Shown here: positions 1 to 5,483 of the stretch, piece after piece | Position numbering within the stretch: the first letter of the stretch is position 1 | How the letters are laid out: every line of letters begins with the position of its first letter | Assembly (NCBI GenBank): GCA_028527945.1 | Contig: JAQQAK010000053.1 | Span: forward strand, 1-7,687 | DNA: 7,687 nt | From: Spirochaetaceae bacterium | GTDB taxonomy: Bacteria > Spirochaetota > Spirochaetia > UBA9216 | Direction of reading: 5' to 3' | The notes under the pieces: model-generated | The model's database searches: none | Seen by the model: the letters and a program-made list of their open reading frames with translations, nothing else | What the model was told of the DNA's origin: nothing | Position numbers and translations under genes: made by a program

Positions 1-480
1 GGTTAATACAAGTTCACCAAGAATCTCTTTATCCTGATTCTCGTTTATCATCTTGGCAACACCTTCTTTTACGGTATTTTTCCATTGCAAGTAAATTTCT
101 CTAACCCTCTTCTTTGCTTCTTCACCGCCGGATATTCCGTCAAAAATAAGATAGAGATGTAGTTTTCCACGTTTACTTGCCCGTGTTAAAAGACTGTAAA
201 CTGCCTGAAGAATCTTTTCAGGTGGAAGGTCATCACTCATGTCGCTAACCCAGTCAAGAATGTCTTCGGTAAGTCGCTTCATGTGTCTGTTGGTAATTTC
301 AAATACTAATTCAGACTTTGTAGGGTAGTAATAATATAGAGTTCCCTTGCTAATTCCACTTTCCCTTGCTATATCTGAAAGGCTTGTATTTTCCGCGCCC
401 TGTTTTGTAATTAAAAATGCTGCTGTACTAATTATTTTTTCTCTTGTTTGTGCCGAGTTGGCGTTTTTCATCTTTCCCAT
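1..480 (-). CDS. TetR/AcrR-family transcriptional regulator, C-terminus cut by window edge
   Basis: Reading the minus strand from ATG at 480 gives 160 open codons up to base 1 with no stop, so the gene continues beyond the window. TetR proteins are usually about 190-210 residues, so roughly the last 30-50 are missing. The N-terminus carries the TetR DNA-binding domain: a first helix with TREKIISTAAFLI (residues 12-24), then a helix-turn-helix around residues 32-55 with SLSDIARESGISKGTLYYYY and the following PTKSELV. The rest is a helical ligand-binding domain whose effector cannot be read from sequence. The gene lies 24 bp after the stop of the UPF0280 gene on the same strand, so it may be the last cistron of the homocysteine operon or have its own promoter. 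No clear Shine-Dalgarno precedes ATG 480; a second ATG at 471 is an alternative start. Family is confident, target and ligand unknown. Confidence 0.9.
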   Translation of the reverse strand, partial: MGKMKNANSAQTREKIISTAAFLITKQGAENTSLSDIARESGISKGTLYYYYPTKSELVFEITNRHMKRLTEDILDWVSDMSDDLPPEKILQAVYSLLTRASKRGKLHLYLIFDGISGGEEAKKRVREIYLQWKNTVKEGVAKMINENQDKEILGELVLT

Positions 481-493
481 TGTTTTTATTTAT

Positions 494-504
494 CGGCTAA
501 TAGC
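494..504. repeat. Short palindrome between UPF0280 gene and tetR
   Basis: The 11-bp sequence GGCTAATAGCC is a perfect inverted repeat with 5-bp arms, immediately after the UPF0280 stop codon and about 14 bp before the tetR start. It could be a small hairpin or half of an operator for the TetR protein. No T-run follows on the minus strand, so it does not look like a terminator. Short palindromes of this size also occur by chance. Confidence 0.25.
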
Positions 505-1257
505 CTAAAAAGTTTTTGTAATTTTTTTTATTCCGGAAGGATCTTTATGTTTAATTATTTCAGGCAAATTTCCTGCTATTGCAATTTGTTCATTTTTTAT
601 AAGAATAACACCTTCCACACCATAAATAGATACAATTTTTTCAGCAGCGGGTTTTAAATCTGCTTCAGTTTTTACAAGATTTCCTCCAAATGTTGCTGCC
701 GCGTCTGCTAAAGAAGCATTTTTTGAAATAACGGTACTCAAATCGCAATTGCCTAAACTCAAAGAATGTCCCATAAGGCTGGATGATGAGCATACCGCAA
801 TCCCTTCCTTCTCTGGAGATATTTTTAGAGCGAGAGAACTGAATTTAGATGACAGCCCGCTGAATATTCCAGTTATTACAGTATTTTTTTCTTTTATAGG
901 GAGAATGAATAAATCTCCTCCGTTTTCTATTATAATTTCAGGTACTTTCAATTTATGGGCAAAGCTGCTGCATTTTTCAGCTGCTATTTGGGCTATGGTT
1001 CCGGCAACAGCCGCCATTGGGCCTATTCCGCATAAACGTGATGCCTCTGCCATTTTTATAGCAGAATCTGGCGATGATTGTAAAACTGTAATAGGTTCAA
1101 GGCTTTTAAGAAATTCAGGTTGAAGTTTTATATAATTATCCAGCTCATCCCGGAGTTGTTTTATCTCCGAGGTGAGCATTGAAAAAAGTTCTTTTGAATT
1201 AGATGAACATATTTTGTAAGTCGCGTCTTTATATCTGAACGCTTGAAATTCTCTCAT
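505..1257 (-). CDS. UPF0280 / COG2122 ApbE-like protein, homocysteine-operon companion
   Basis: A 250-residue protein from ATG 1257. It has the hallmarks of the UPF0280 (COG2122) branch of the ApbE-like superfamily: GIGPMAAVAGTIAQ near residues 77-90, NGGDLFI at 112-118, and a C-terminal AVCSSSSLMGHSLSLGNCD followed by ADAAATFGGNLV (about 154-195). No signal peptide or membrane segment is seen, so it should be cytosolic, unlike periplasmic ApbE flavin transferases. COG2122 proteins co-occur with the DUF39 and NIL-ferredoxin proteins in anaerobes and have been implicated in the same homocysteine pathway; the biochemical role is not settled. Start choice: ATG 1257 lies one base after the upstream gene's TAA, which suits termination-reinitiation but has no Shine-Dalgarno. 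A TTG at 1284 has an AGGA upstream and would add 9 residues and overlap the previous gene by 26 bp. The stop is TAG. Confidence 0.85.
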   Translation of the reverse strand: MREFQAFRYKDATYKICSSNSKELFSMLTSEIKQLRDELDNYIKLQPEFLKSLEPITVLQSSPDSAIKMAEASRLCGIGPMAAVAGTIAQIAAEKCSSFAHKLKVPEIIIENGGDLFILPIKEKNTVITGIFSGLSSKFSSLALKISPEKEGIAVCSSSSLMGHSLSLGNCDLSTVISKNASLADAAATFGGNLVKTEADLKPAAEKIVSIYGVEGVILIKNEQIAIAGNLPEIIKHKDPSGIKKITKTF

Positions 1258-1258
1258 T

Positions 1259-1678
1259 TTAAAAAAAGGATTTACAGGCTCCAAAAGGACAGTTCCTAAT
1301 ACAGCTCAGGCACTCAATGCATTTACTGCCGTCAAATTCTACTCTGCGGCTGTGGCTGTCTGTTATATGAAGAGCTTTGGTAGGGCAGTGTGTTAAACAG
1401 TTCCCGCAGCTGGCGCATTTTTCTTCATCCCAAATCAGTCCGGTTTCGGTTTCTTTGACTTCAACATTAGAAGACTTGAGGTATTTAAGACTCTCGTTTA
1501 CCAGCTTTTCATCACCGGTAACACCAATAGCCATATGGCCTTCTTCATTATTTCCTATTTTTGCTCTGTAAATATTTATTTCCAGATTATATTTACGAAT
1601 AAGTTCAGAAACGATTGGTTTATCAGATGCTATTCCGGAGAAAGATAGAAGAACCTTTTTGCTTATTGTGTTGCTCAT
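1259..1678 (-). CDS. NIL-domain ferredoxin, iron-sulfur subunit of aspartate-semialdehyde sulfurtransferase
   Basis: A 139-residue cytosolic protein. Residues about 8-75 form a NIL domain, a small ferredoxin-like fold also found at the C-terminus of methionine ABC transporter ATPases (MetN). Residues 85-135 carry two [4Fe-4S] motifs: CASCGNCLTHCP (Cys88, 91, 94, 98) and CIECLSCIRNCP (Cys120, 123, 126, 130), with an extra Cys135 near the end. This NIL-plus-two-cluster layout matches Methanosarcina acetivorans MA1822, the partner of the DUF39 protein MA1821 in making homocysteine from aspartate semialdehyde. The ferredoxin part probably supplies electrons for sulfur transfer; that is family-based inference. 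Start ATG 1678 is well supported: a strong GGGAGGAGC precedes it, and its ATG overlaps the upstream TGA as ATGA, which indicates translational coupling. The stop is TAA. Confidence 0.9.
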   Translation of the reverse strand: MSNTISKKVLLSFSGIASDKPIVSELIRKYNLEINIYRAKIGNNEEGHMAIGVTGDEKLVNESLKYLKSSNVEVKETETGLIWDEEKCASCGNCLTHCPTKALHITDSHSRRVEFDGSKCIECLSCIRNCPFGACKSFF

Positions 1679-2871
1679 TTTGCTCCTCCCTGTTTTTTTA
1701 TATTAAGTGGCTGCATACCTTGATTTACAGGAAGCATTTTATAAGGTTTAGATAACGCAAAATCACCTTTCTTTATTTCATCTTTTAAAAGCTCTGCTAT
1801 TTTAAGAGCCTTTGAGTAAGAAGAAAGAGATGTGCTTTTAACCTTTTTTCCGTTTATTTCAACTTCTTCAGATCTAAGCTGTTCATAAGAAAGCTTACAT
1901 ACTATATCGCCCTCTCTTGCGGGGTATGTAGATGAATAATCTATTACAGAAGCGTATATTTCACTGTTTTTTACAGTACAGTATTTTAATATTTCTTTAT
2001 TCAGAATCGGGATCGGAATTCCTACACCAAGAGCAAGAGAGGCTCCGTAACCTTTAAAACTTACACCTCGTACAAATTCAGGATCCATCTCTTTCATGTT
2101 TCCTGTAAGAGCAAGGGTTCCGGCGCCTTCTGACGGTACCCCGTTTTCTGTTCGTTCACATGCTGAAGCGTGCTGAGTCCCTTCAGAATAAACGTGGCCA
2201 TGAGCCCCGGCTAGCCAGACACTGCTTCCTACTCCGATTGTTTTATAATACGGATCGTTTAAAAGAGGTGACAACTGTCCGGCAGAACAGTATGTAAGGT
2301 TTTTCATATTAGGCTTAAGTTTACCAAGATAGGTATAAATTGGTTTTTCTGAACAGTTTATTGCAACGTTATAATTTTGGTAACAATTTCTGGGGTTTGT
2401 CATTATTGCCTGGTTGAGATCATCAATTGTTATATATGTTCTGAGCTCTTTGAGAGGGTACTCATCTGTTCCATAAGAAAGTGCAAAAAGCTGAACTTCT
2501 TTTCCGGCAACAAGTTTTTCAATTACATGCCCACCACCAAATAGAAAATCGCCAGGGTAGTTCATATTTGCCGGATCGTTATATCTAAGCTGGGTTGCTC
2601 CAAGGTACACATCTACAGCGGCAATTCCGGCATACGCCATTACATCATCAAGCCATACCTCTGTCATACGCATTTTTGGTTTTGAATGACCGAAATTGAG
2701 AAAACATCCTGAAGAACACATCGGTCCAAATGTAGCCGTTGTTACAACATCAATTTCATTAGCAGCTTCATCAAGCCCTTTTTTATCGACGTAATCAATG
2801 ACTTCATCGGCAGTTAATACGACCGCCGAACCGGATTCAATTTTGTTGTTTATTTCTTCGTAAGTTTTCAT
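1675..2871 (-). CDS. DUF39/COG1900 homocysteine biosynthesis protein (L-aspartate semialdehyde sulfurtransferase)
   Basis: A 398-residue cytosolic protein from ATG 2871, made almost wholly of the DUF39 domain. The family start is visible as KTYEEINNKIESGSAVVLTADEV. The signature TTATFGPMCSSGC follows near residues 44-56, with Cys52 the conserved candidate sulfur-carrying cysteine. GGGHVIEKLVAGKEV and NPRNCYQNYNVAIN are further family motifs. Characterised methanogen MA1821 carries extra C-terminal CBS domains; none is present here, and DUF39-only forms are common in bacteria. Together with the NIL-ferredoxin it should convert aspartate semialdehyde and sulfide-level sulfur to homocysteine, bypassing homoserine activation. 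The frame stays open to a GTG at 2931 (418 residues, weak AGG upstream), so 1675-2931 is the alternative extent. I prefer ATG 2871 because homology begins there, although it lacks a Shine-Dalgarno. The stop overlaps the next gene as ATGA. Confidence 0.9.
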   Translation of the reverse strand: MKTYEEINNKIESGSAVVLTADEVIDYVDKKGLDEAANEIDVVTTATFGPMCSSGCFLNFGHSKPKMRMTEVWLDDVMAYAGIAAVDVYLGATQLRYNDPANMNYPGDFLFGGGHVIEKLVAGKEVQLFALSYGTDEYPLKELRTYITIDDLNQAIMTNPRNCYQNYNVAINCSEKPIYTYLGKLKPNMKNLTYCSAGQLSPLLNDPYYKTIGVGSSVWLAGAHGHVYSEGTQHASACERTENGVPSEGAGTLALTGNMKEMDPEFVRGVSFKGYGASLALGVGIPIPILNKEILKYCTVKNSEIYASVIDYSSTYPAREGDIVCKLSYEQLRSEEVEINGKKVKSTSLSSYSKALKIAELLKDEIKKGDFALSKPYKMLPVNQGMQPLNIKKQGGAK

Positions 2872-2894
2872 GAAGTCACAGTACTGTATTGCAT
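2868..2894 (-). other. Possible 8-codon upstream ORF ending at the DUF39 start
   Basis: On the minus strand an ATG at 2892-2894 opens an 8-codon frame (MQYSTVTS) whose TGA overlaps the DUF39 ATG 2871 as ATGA, the same coupling geometry used between the next two genes. No Shine-Dalgarno precedes it. If the GTG at 2931 is the true start, this is only an internal out-of-frame ORF. Weak candidate. Confidence 0.2.
2878..2887. repeat. Perfect 10-bp palindrome next to the DUF39 start
   Basis: ACAGTACTGT reads the same on both strands and ends 6 bp upstream of ATG 2871, where a ribosome binding site would normally sit. It could be an operator half-site or an RNA element, but it may be chance, and it would be coding if the GTG 2931 start is used. 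Confidence 0.3.
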
Positions 2895-2961
2895 TTTTTA
2901 TTTCAAGTGAATTTGTTGTGTATTTATGCACTCTCTGGCCTGTAAATATTCATAATCATAA

Positions 2962-3041
2962 AGAGTCGGACTAGGAATATGGCTGAATGATTCGCAGGTC
3001 TTCCTTCGCCAAAATGAGGCCATATTTCTGAGGTAGTCTCT
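2962..3041. ncRNA. Structured element: 80-nt three-tier imperfect hairpin in homocysteine-operon leader
   Basis: The arms pair in nested order. AGAG 2962-2965 pairs with CTCT 3038-3041. ACTA 2970-2973 pairs with TAGT 3034-3037. GGAATATGGC 2974-2983 pairs with GCCATATTTC 3019-3028, with one G-T position. An apical stem forms from GCAGG 2994-2998 with CCT 3003-3005 and GC 3008-3009, leaving a two-base bulge. On the minus strand it would lie in the 5' leader of the DUF39 gene, ending 30 bp before GTG 2931 and 90 bp before ATG 2871, which suits a cis-regulatory RNA. The G-T position is a G-U wobble only in plus-strand RNA (A-C in the minus), so orientation is uncertain. It matches no riboswitch or SRP/6S RNA that I recognise. 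A small repeat element is the other possibility. Confidence 0.5.
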
Positions 3042-3140
3042 ATTAGTAAATACTCTAATTTATTAGTTTTGAAGGTTGTAGATTTTTAGTCAAATCCAAA
3101 ACTTCTTATATACCTACATATTTCTTGCTATATCATTCTC

Positions 3141-3168
3141 TTGGATTTATAGTAAGTAGTAGTATGAT
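3141..3168 (+). promoter_or_regulatory. Candidate sigma-70 promoter for the Gfo/Idh gene
   Basis: TTGGAT (3141-3146) is followed after 16 bp by TATGAT (3163-3168), each one or two changes from consensus. It would start transcription near 3175 and give a leader of about 70 nt before ATG 3244. Position and orientation fit the downstream gene. Confidence 0.5.
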
Positions 3169-3177
3169 AAAAGTTAG

Positions 3178-3192
3178 GTAAGCATATCTTAC
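3178..3192. promoter_or_regulatory. Operator-like palindrome just downstream of the Gfo/Idh promoter
   Basis: GTAAG-CATAT-CTTAC is a perfect inverted repeat with 5-bp arms and a 5-bp centre. It lies about 10 bp after the -10 element, where a repressor would block transcription. The regulator is unknown, and a short palindrome could also be chance. Confidence 0.35.
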
Positions 3193-3243
3193 ATTTTGAA
3201 AGACCCACAAACAAAAAAGTTTTTGAATATAAAGGAGTTTTGT

Positions 3244-4233
3244 ATGGCTGAAAAGATAAAAATTGGAGTTTTAGGTATTTCCGGACATTTTCAGTTGAGA
3301 GTTGTTACAGGTTTGAATAATTCAGATGTTCTTGAAGTATATGCAGTTGCTTCACGTAATATAGAAAAAGCAAAGAGCTTTGCCCAAAAGTGGAATATCC
3401 CAGTTTTTTATGGAAGTTATCAAGAGCTGCTCAACGATCCTGATATAGATTTTATTTATAATCCACTTCCTAATAATCTTCATGCGGAATGGATAAAGAA
3501 AGCTGCTGATGCTGGGAAGGCTATATTAAGTGAGAAGCCGGCGGCTCTAAACAGTAAAGAAGCTGAAGAGGCGATTCTCTATGCAAAAGAGAAAAAAGTG
3601 CCTGTTATGGAAGCTTTTATGTATAAGTTTCATCCTCAGTGGATAAGAGCTAAAGATATTGTTAAATCCGGCGAGATTGGAAAGATTAAAAAAATAGACA
3701 TATTTTTTTCCTACAATAATAATGACGCTTCAAATATTAGAAATAAACCAGAGACTGGCGGCGGAGCTCTTATGGATATTGGTTGTTACGCAATTTCTGT
3801 TTCACGATTTCTTCTTGATGCAGAGCCTGAAAAGGTTTTAATGTTTTCAGAAAGAGATCCTGATTTTAAAATTGATACATTTGCGATTGGTACTCTTGAT
3901 TTTGGTGATACAAAATCAACATTTACTATTGGGACACAAATGTTTCCTGCTCAGAAGGTTGAAGTACTTGGAACCAAGGGGCGGCTTGTTATTCCTATTC
4001 CGTTTAATATGTATGCTGATGTTCCTGCTGAAATTCAAGTTTGGATGGGAATAGGGGAGCGTACTATAAACTGCGGCCCGGTTGATCAGTATACCGCGGA
4101 GTTTGAAGCTTTTGGAAAGGCTGTTGCTGAAGGCCGCTCTGTCCCAGTTGCTCCAGAAGATGCTATTAATAATATGAAGGTGATAGACGCGCTTTTTGCT
4201 TCAGAAAAAAGCGGAACCTGGGCTGAAGTTTAA
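3244..4233 (+). CDS. Gfo/Idh/MocA-family NAD(P)-dependent oxidoreductase
   Basis: A 329-residue cytosolic protein of normal family length. The N-terminal Rossmann domain (about 1-120) starts with KIGVLGISGHF and contains the family EKP motif at 97-99 (SEKPAA), whose Lys lies in the active site. The C-terminal alpha/beta domain carries GGGALMDIGCY (172-182), the substrate-site motif with Asp178 and Tyr182. The block MEAFMYKFHPQW resembles the D-xylose / trans-dihydrodiol dehydrogenase branch, so a sugar or cyclic diol is a likely substrate, but the exact reaction cannot be read. One oddity: the dinucleotide loop reads GVLGIS where the usual form is GxxGxG, so the middle glycine is Ser13. Start ATG 3244 is chosen for its strong AAAGGAG 7 bp upstream; the open frame also extends to a TTG at 3196 with no such site. 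It is monocistronic, convergent with hflX, and separated from it by 5 bp. Confidence 0.9.
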   Translation: MAEKIKIGVLGISGHFQLRVVTGLNNSDVLEVYAVASRNIEKAKSFAQKWNIPVFYGSYQELLNDPDIDFIYNPLPNNLHAEWIKKAADAGKAILSEKPAALNSKEAEEAILYAKEKKVPVMEAFMYKFHPQWIRAKDIVKSGEIGKIKKIDIFFSYNNNDASNIRNKPETGGGALMDIGCYAISVSRFLLDAEPEKVLMFSERDPDFKIDTFAIGTLDFGDTKSTFTIGTQMFPAQKVEVLGTKGRLVIPIPFNMYADVPAEIQVWMGIGERTINCGPVDQYTAEFEAFGKAVAEGRSVPVAPEDAINNMKVIDALFASEKSGTWAEV

Positions 4234-4251
4234 GAATATTATTCTTTTTTT
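4232..4251 (+). terminator. Weak intrinsic terminator after the Gfo/Idh gene
   Basis: AAGAAT (4232-4237) and ATTCTT (4241-4246) form a 6-bp stem with a 3-base loop, followed directly by more T residues to 4251. It overlaps the stop codon and the 3' end of the convergent hflX gene. The stem is AT-rich and short, so it is a marginal terminator. No T-run follows it on the minus strand. Confidence 0.35.
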
Positions 4252-5132
4252 ATAAAACTCTCAAACCTCATTCTGATTTCTTCAGGGCAGATTGCTTTTA
4301 TAATAATTTCTGAATCTTTGTATTCTTCTTCTATTATTTCTATAAAACTATGAAGTTGGGCTGCAATTTTGTAGCCCTCGTTATCTGCTGGAAATATAAA
4401 AGTCGTTTCTGATCTTGTTTCGCTAAGAAGTTGCTCAATTTGCGCGAAGAGTTCATCAATACCTTCTCCTGTTTTTACAGAACAATAAACACAACGTTCT
4501 TCTTCCTGCTGAATGGGACGTATTTCAATTCTTCCAAGAAGTTTATTTTCAATATTATCAATTTTATTAAATACCACAAGCCTTTTCTTGTCAGCCGCGT
4601 TAATCTCTTTAAGAGTGCTGATGGTAGTTTTGTACTGTTGTTGCGCGTCTGGATCTGATGCATCTATTACTAAAATTAAGAAATCTGCGAGGATTGCTTC
4701 TTCCAGTGTTGAGTGAAAGGCCTGAACCAGTTTATGAGGCAGATCTCGTATAAACCCGACAGTATCTGTCAATGTCAGCTCTGTTCCACCCGGAAGTTTC
4801 AACAGTCGTGTTGTAGAGTCAAGGGTCGCGAAAAGTTTGTCTTCAGCCAAAATCTCTGAGCCGCATAGTTTATTTAAAAGAGAAGACTTTCCTGCGTTTG
4901 TATAACCGACAATACAGGCAGATAATAGTTTTTCACTTCGCCTTGAACGCCGAACATTTCTCTGTTTTTTTATTTCAGAGAGTTCTTTTTTCATTTTTGC
5001 TATTTTCTTTAAAACTATTCTCCGGTCAATTTCAAGCTGAGTTTCACCTTCTCCTCGGTTTCCTTTTGCTCCGCCGCGCTGCCTTGAAAGGTGAGTCCAT
5101 GCCCGTGTCAATCTTGGCAGCGAGTATTCCAT
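4239..5132 (-). CDS. hflX: HflX GTPase, C-terminal fragment (GTP-binding domain)
   Basis: A 297-residue frame holding the end of the HflX linker and the whole G domain. It starts with the family block YSLPRLTRAWTHLSRQRGG and GEGETQLEIDRR. A charged helical linker (about 38-68) follows, then all GTPase motifs: G1 GYTNAGKSS (76-84), G2 TLDSTTR (103-109), G3 DTVG (123-126), G4 NKID (189-192) and G5 SVK (218-220). HflX binds the large ribosomal subunit and splits stalled or hibernating ribosomes using GTP. Here it is in the same reading frame as the upstream half (5148-5483) and is parted from it only by a TAA and five codons. ATG 5132 has no Shine-Dalgarno, so separate translation would need reinitiation from the stop 15 bp before. 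Every nucleotide-binding residue is intact, which suggests recent interruption or continued use. Ends with TAA. Confidence 0.9.
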   Translation of the reverse strand: MEYSLPRLTRAWTHLSRQRGGAKGNRGEGETQLEIDRRIVLKKIAKMKKELSEIKKQRNVRRSRRSEKLLSACIVGYTNAGKSSLLNKLCGSEILAEDKLFATLDSTTRLLKLPGGTELTLTDTVGFIRDLPHKLVQAFHSTLEEAILADFLILVIDASDPDAQQQYKTTISTLKEINAADKKRLVVFNKIDNIENKLLGRIEIRPIQQEEERCVYCSVKTGEGIDELFAQIEQLLSETRSETTFIFPADNEGYKIAAQLHSFIEIIEEEYKDSEIIIKAICPEEIRMRFESFIKKE

Positions 5133-5147
5133 TCTTGCAAGACCGGT

Positions 5148-5483
5148 TTATAAAGCTGCTTCACGTGTAGAGGCTCTTTGAGCAAAAATTTCAAGAATGA
5201 CTTCTTGTCTGTCAATAACACATAAACCTGAGGCTCTTTCCCAATTTCGCTGCTGTGAAGGTGAAAGTTCCTGATTGAAAACAATCATGTCTGCTTCAAA
5301 ATCCAAAGCTGTTTCTATTATTTCTTCTGCTTTACCGCTTCCAATCAGCCATGCAGCTGTAGGTTTTGTGATGTTTACTTCAAATGTAGTAATTGTTTCA
5401 ATGCCTATAGAATCGCAAAGCTCCTGTAGCTCTAGTATAAGGCGGGGCTCGTCTTTTGTTCCTACAAGGATTGCTTTGTCCAT
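5148..5483 (-). CDS. hflX: HflX GTPase, N-terminal fragment (ribosome-binding domain)
   Basis: A 111-residue frame equal to the N-terminal HflX domain. Family blocks are clear: KPTAAWLIGSGKAEEI (40-55), VFNQELSPSQQRNWE (68-82) and VIDRQEVILEIFAQRASTRE (89-108). The domain should continue into the linker but stops at TAA 5148-5150. In intact HflX this part and the linker contact the peptidyl transferase centre region of the 50S subunit. Start ATG 5483 has an AAGAAGG about 9 bp upstream and overlaps the 3' end of the radical-SAM gene by 22 bp in another frame, so translation is probably coupled. On its own this piece lacks any nucleotide-binding motif. Confidence 0.88.
   Translation of the reverse strand: MDKAILVGTKDEPRLILELQELCDSIGIETITTFEVNITKPTAAWLIGSGKAEEIIETALDFEADMIVFNQELSPSQQRNWERASGLCVIDRQEVILEIFAQRASTREAAL

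Larger units (their letters stand above)
2932..3243. promoter_or_regulatory. Divergent intergenic regulatory region
   Basis: This 312-bp gap lies between the divergently transcribed homocysteine operon (minus) and the Gfo/Idh oxidoreductase gene (plus), so it should contain both promoters. Its left part (2962-3041) is a long imperfect inverted repeat. The middle (3041-3140) is AT-rich, with a direct repeat TATTAG at 3041 and 3061 and a CTAAT-TT-ATTAG palindrome at 3055-3066. The right part holds a plausible promoter and operator for the plus-strand gene. For the minus operon the best -35 is TTGACT at 3088-3093, but no good -10 sits at the right distance, so that promoter is not resolved. I see no SAM-I, cobalamin or THF riboswitch core. 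Confidence 0.6.
4239..5483 (-). pseudogene. hflX: hflX interrupted by a single in-frame TAA at 5148-5150
   Basis: This spans the whole ancestral gene. Read through, it would be 414 residues, a normal HflX length. The frame does not shift: the N-half ends ...QRASTREAAL, then TAA, then Thr-Gly-Leu-Ala-Arg and the start of the C-half. In HflX proteins this site normally reads ...TREGKLQVELA, so the stop replaces a conserved Gln; CAA to TAA is a one-base change. Other genes here end in TAA, TAG and TGA, so no stop codon looks reassigned. The alternatives are a real nonsense mutation, a two-protein split gene with reinitiation, stop readthrough, or a sequencing error. Confidence 0.75.

Noticed and set aside
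448..1571. Open frames on the plus strand at 448-657, 749-1123 and 1377-1571
   Set aside because: They lie antisense to genes with clear family motifs (TetR, UPF0280, NIL-ferredoxin), have no ribosome binding sites and no recognisable protein pattern.
2962..3041. SRP RNA, 6S RNA or known SAM/cobalamin/THF riboswitch
   Set aside because: The apical part has CAGG and, on the other strand, GAAGGAAG, which hint at SRP RNA, but the conserved AGCAG partner is missing. No SAM-I, cobalamin or THF core is present, and the element is too short for 6S RNA.
2962..3041. Transposon terminal inverted repeats
   Set aside because: No transposase gene and no convincing target-site duplication flank the arms, and the inner sequence itself pairs, so a folded RNA explains it better.
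4199..4228. Inverted repeat CTTCAG...CTGAAG near the end of the Gfo/Idh gene as an hflX terminator
   Set aside because: It lies within coding sequence, has a long loop, and no T-run follows the second arm on the minus strand.
5148..5150. TAA as a reassigned sense codon
   Set aside because: Three neighbouring frames end properly at TAA at their expected family lengths, so TAA works as a normal stop here.
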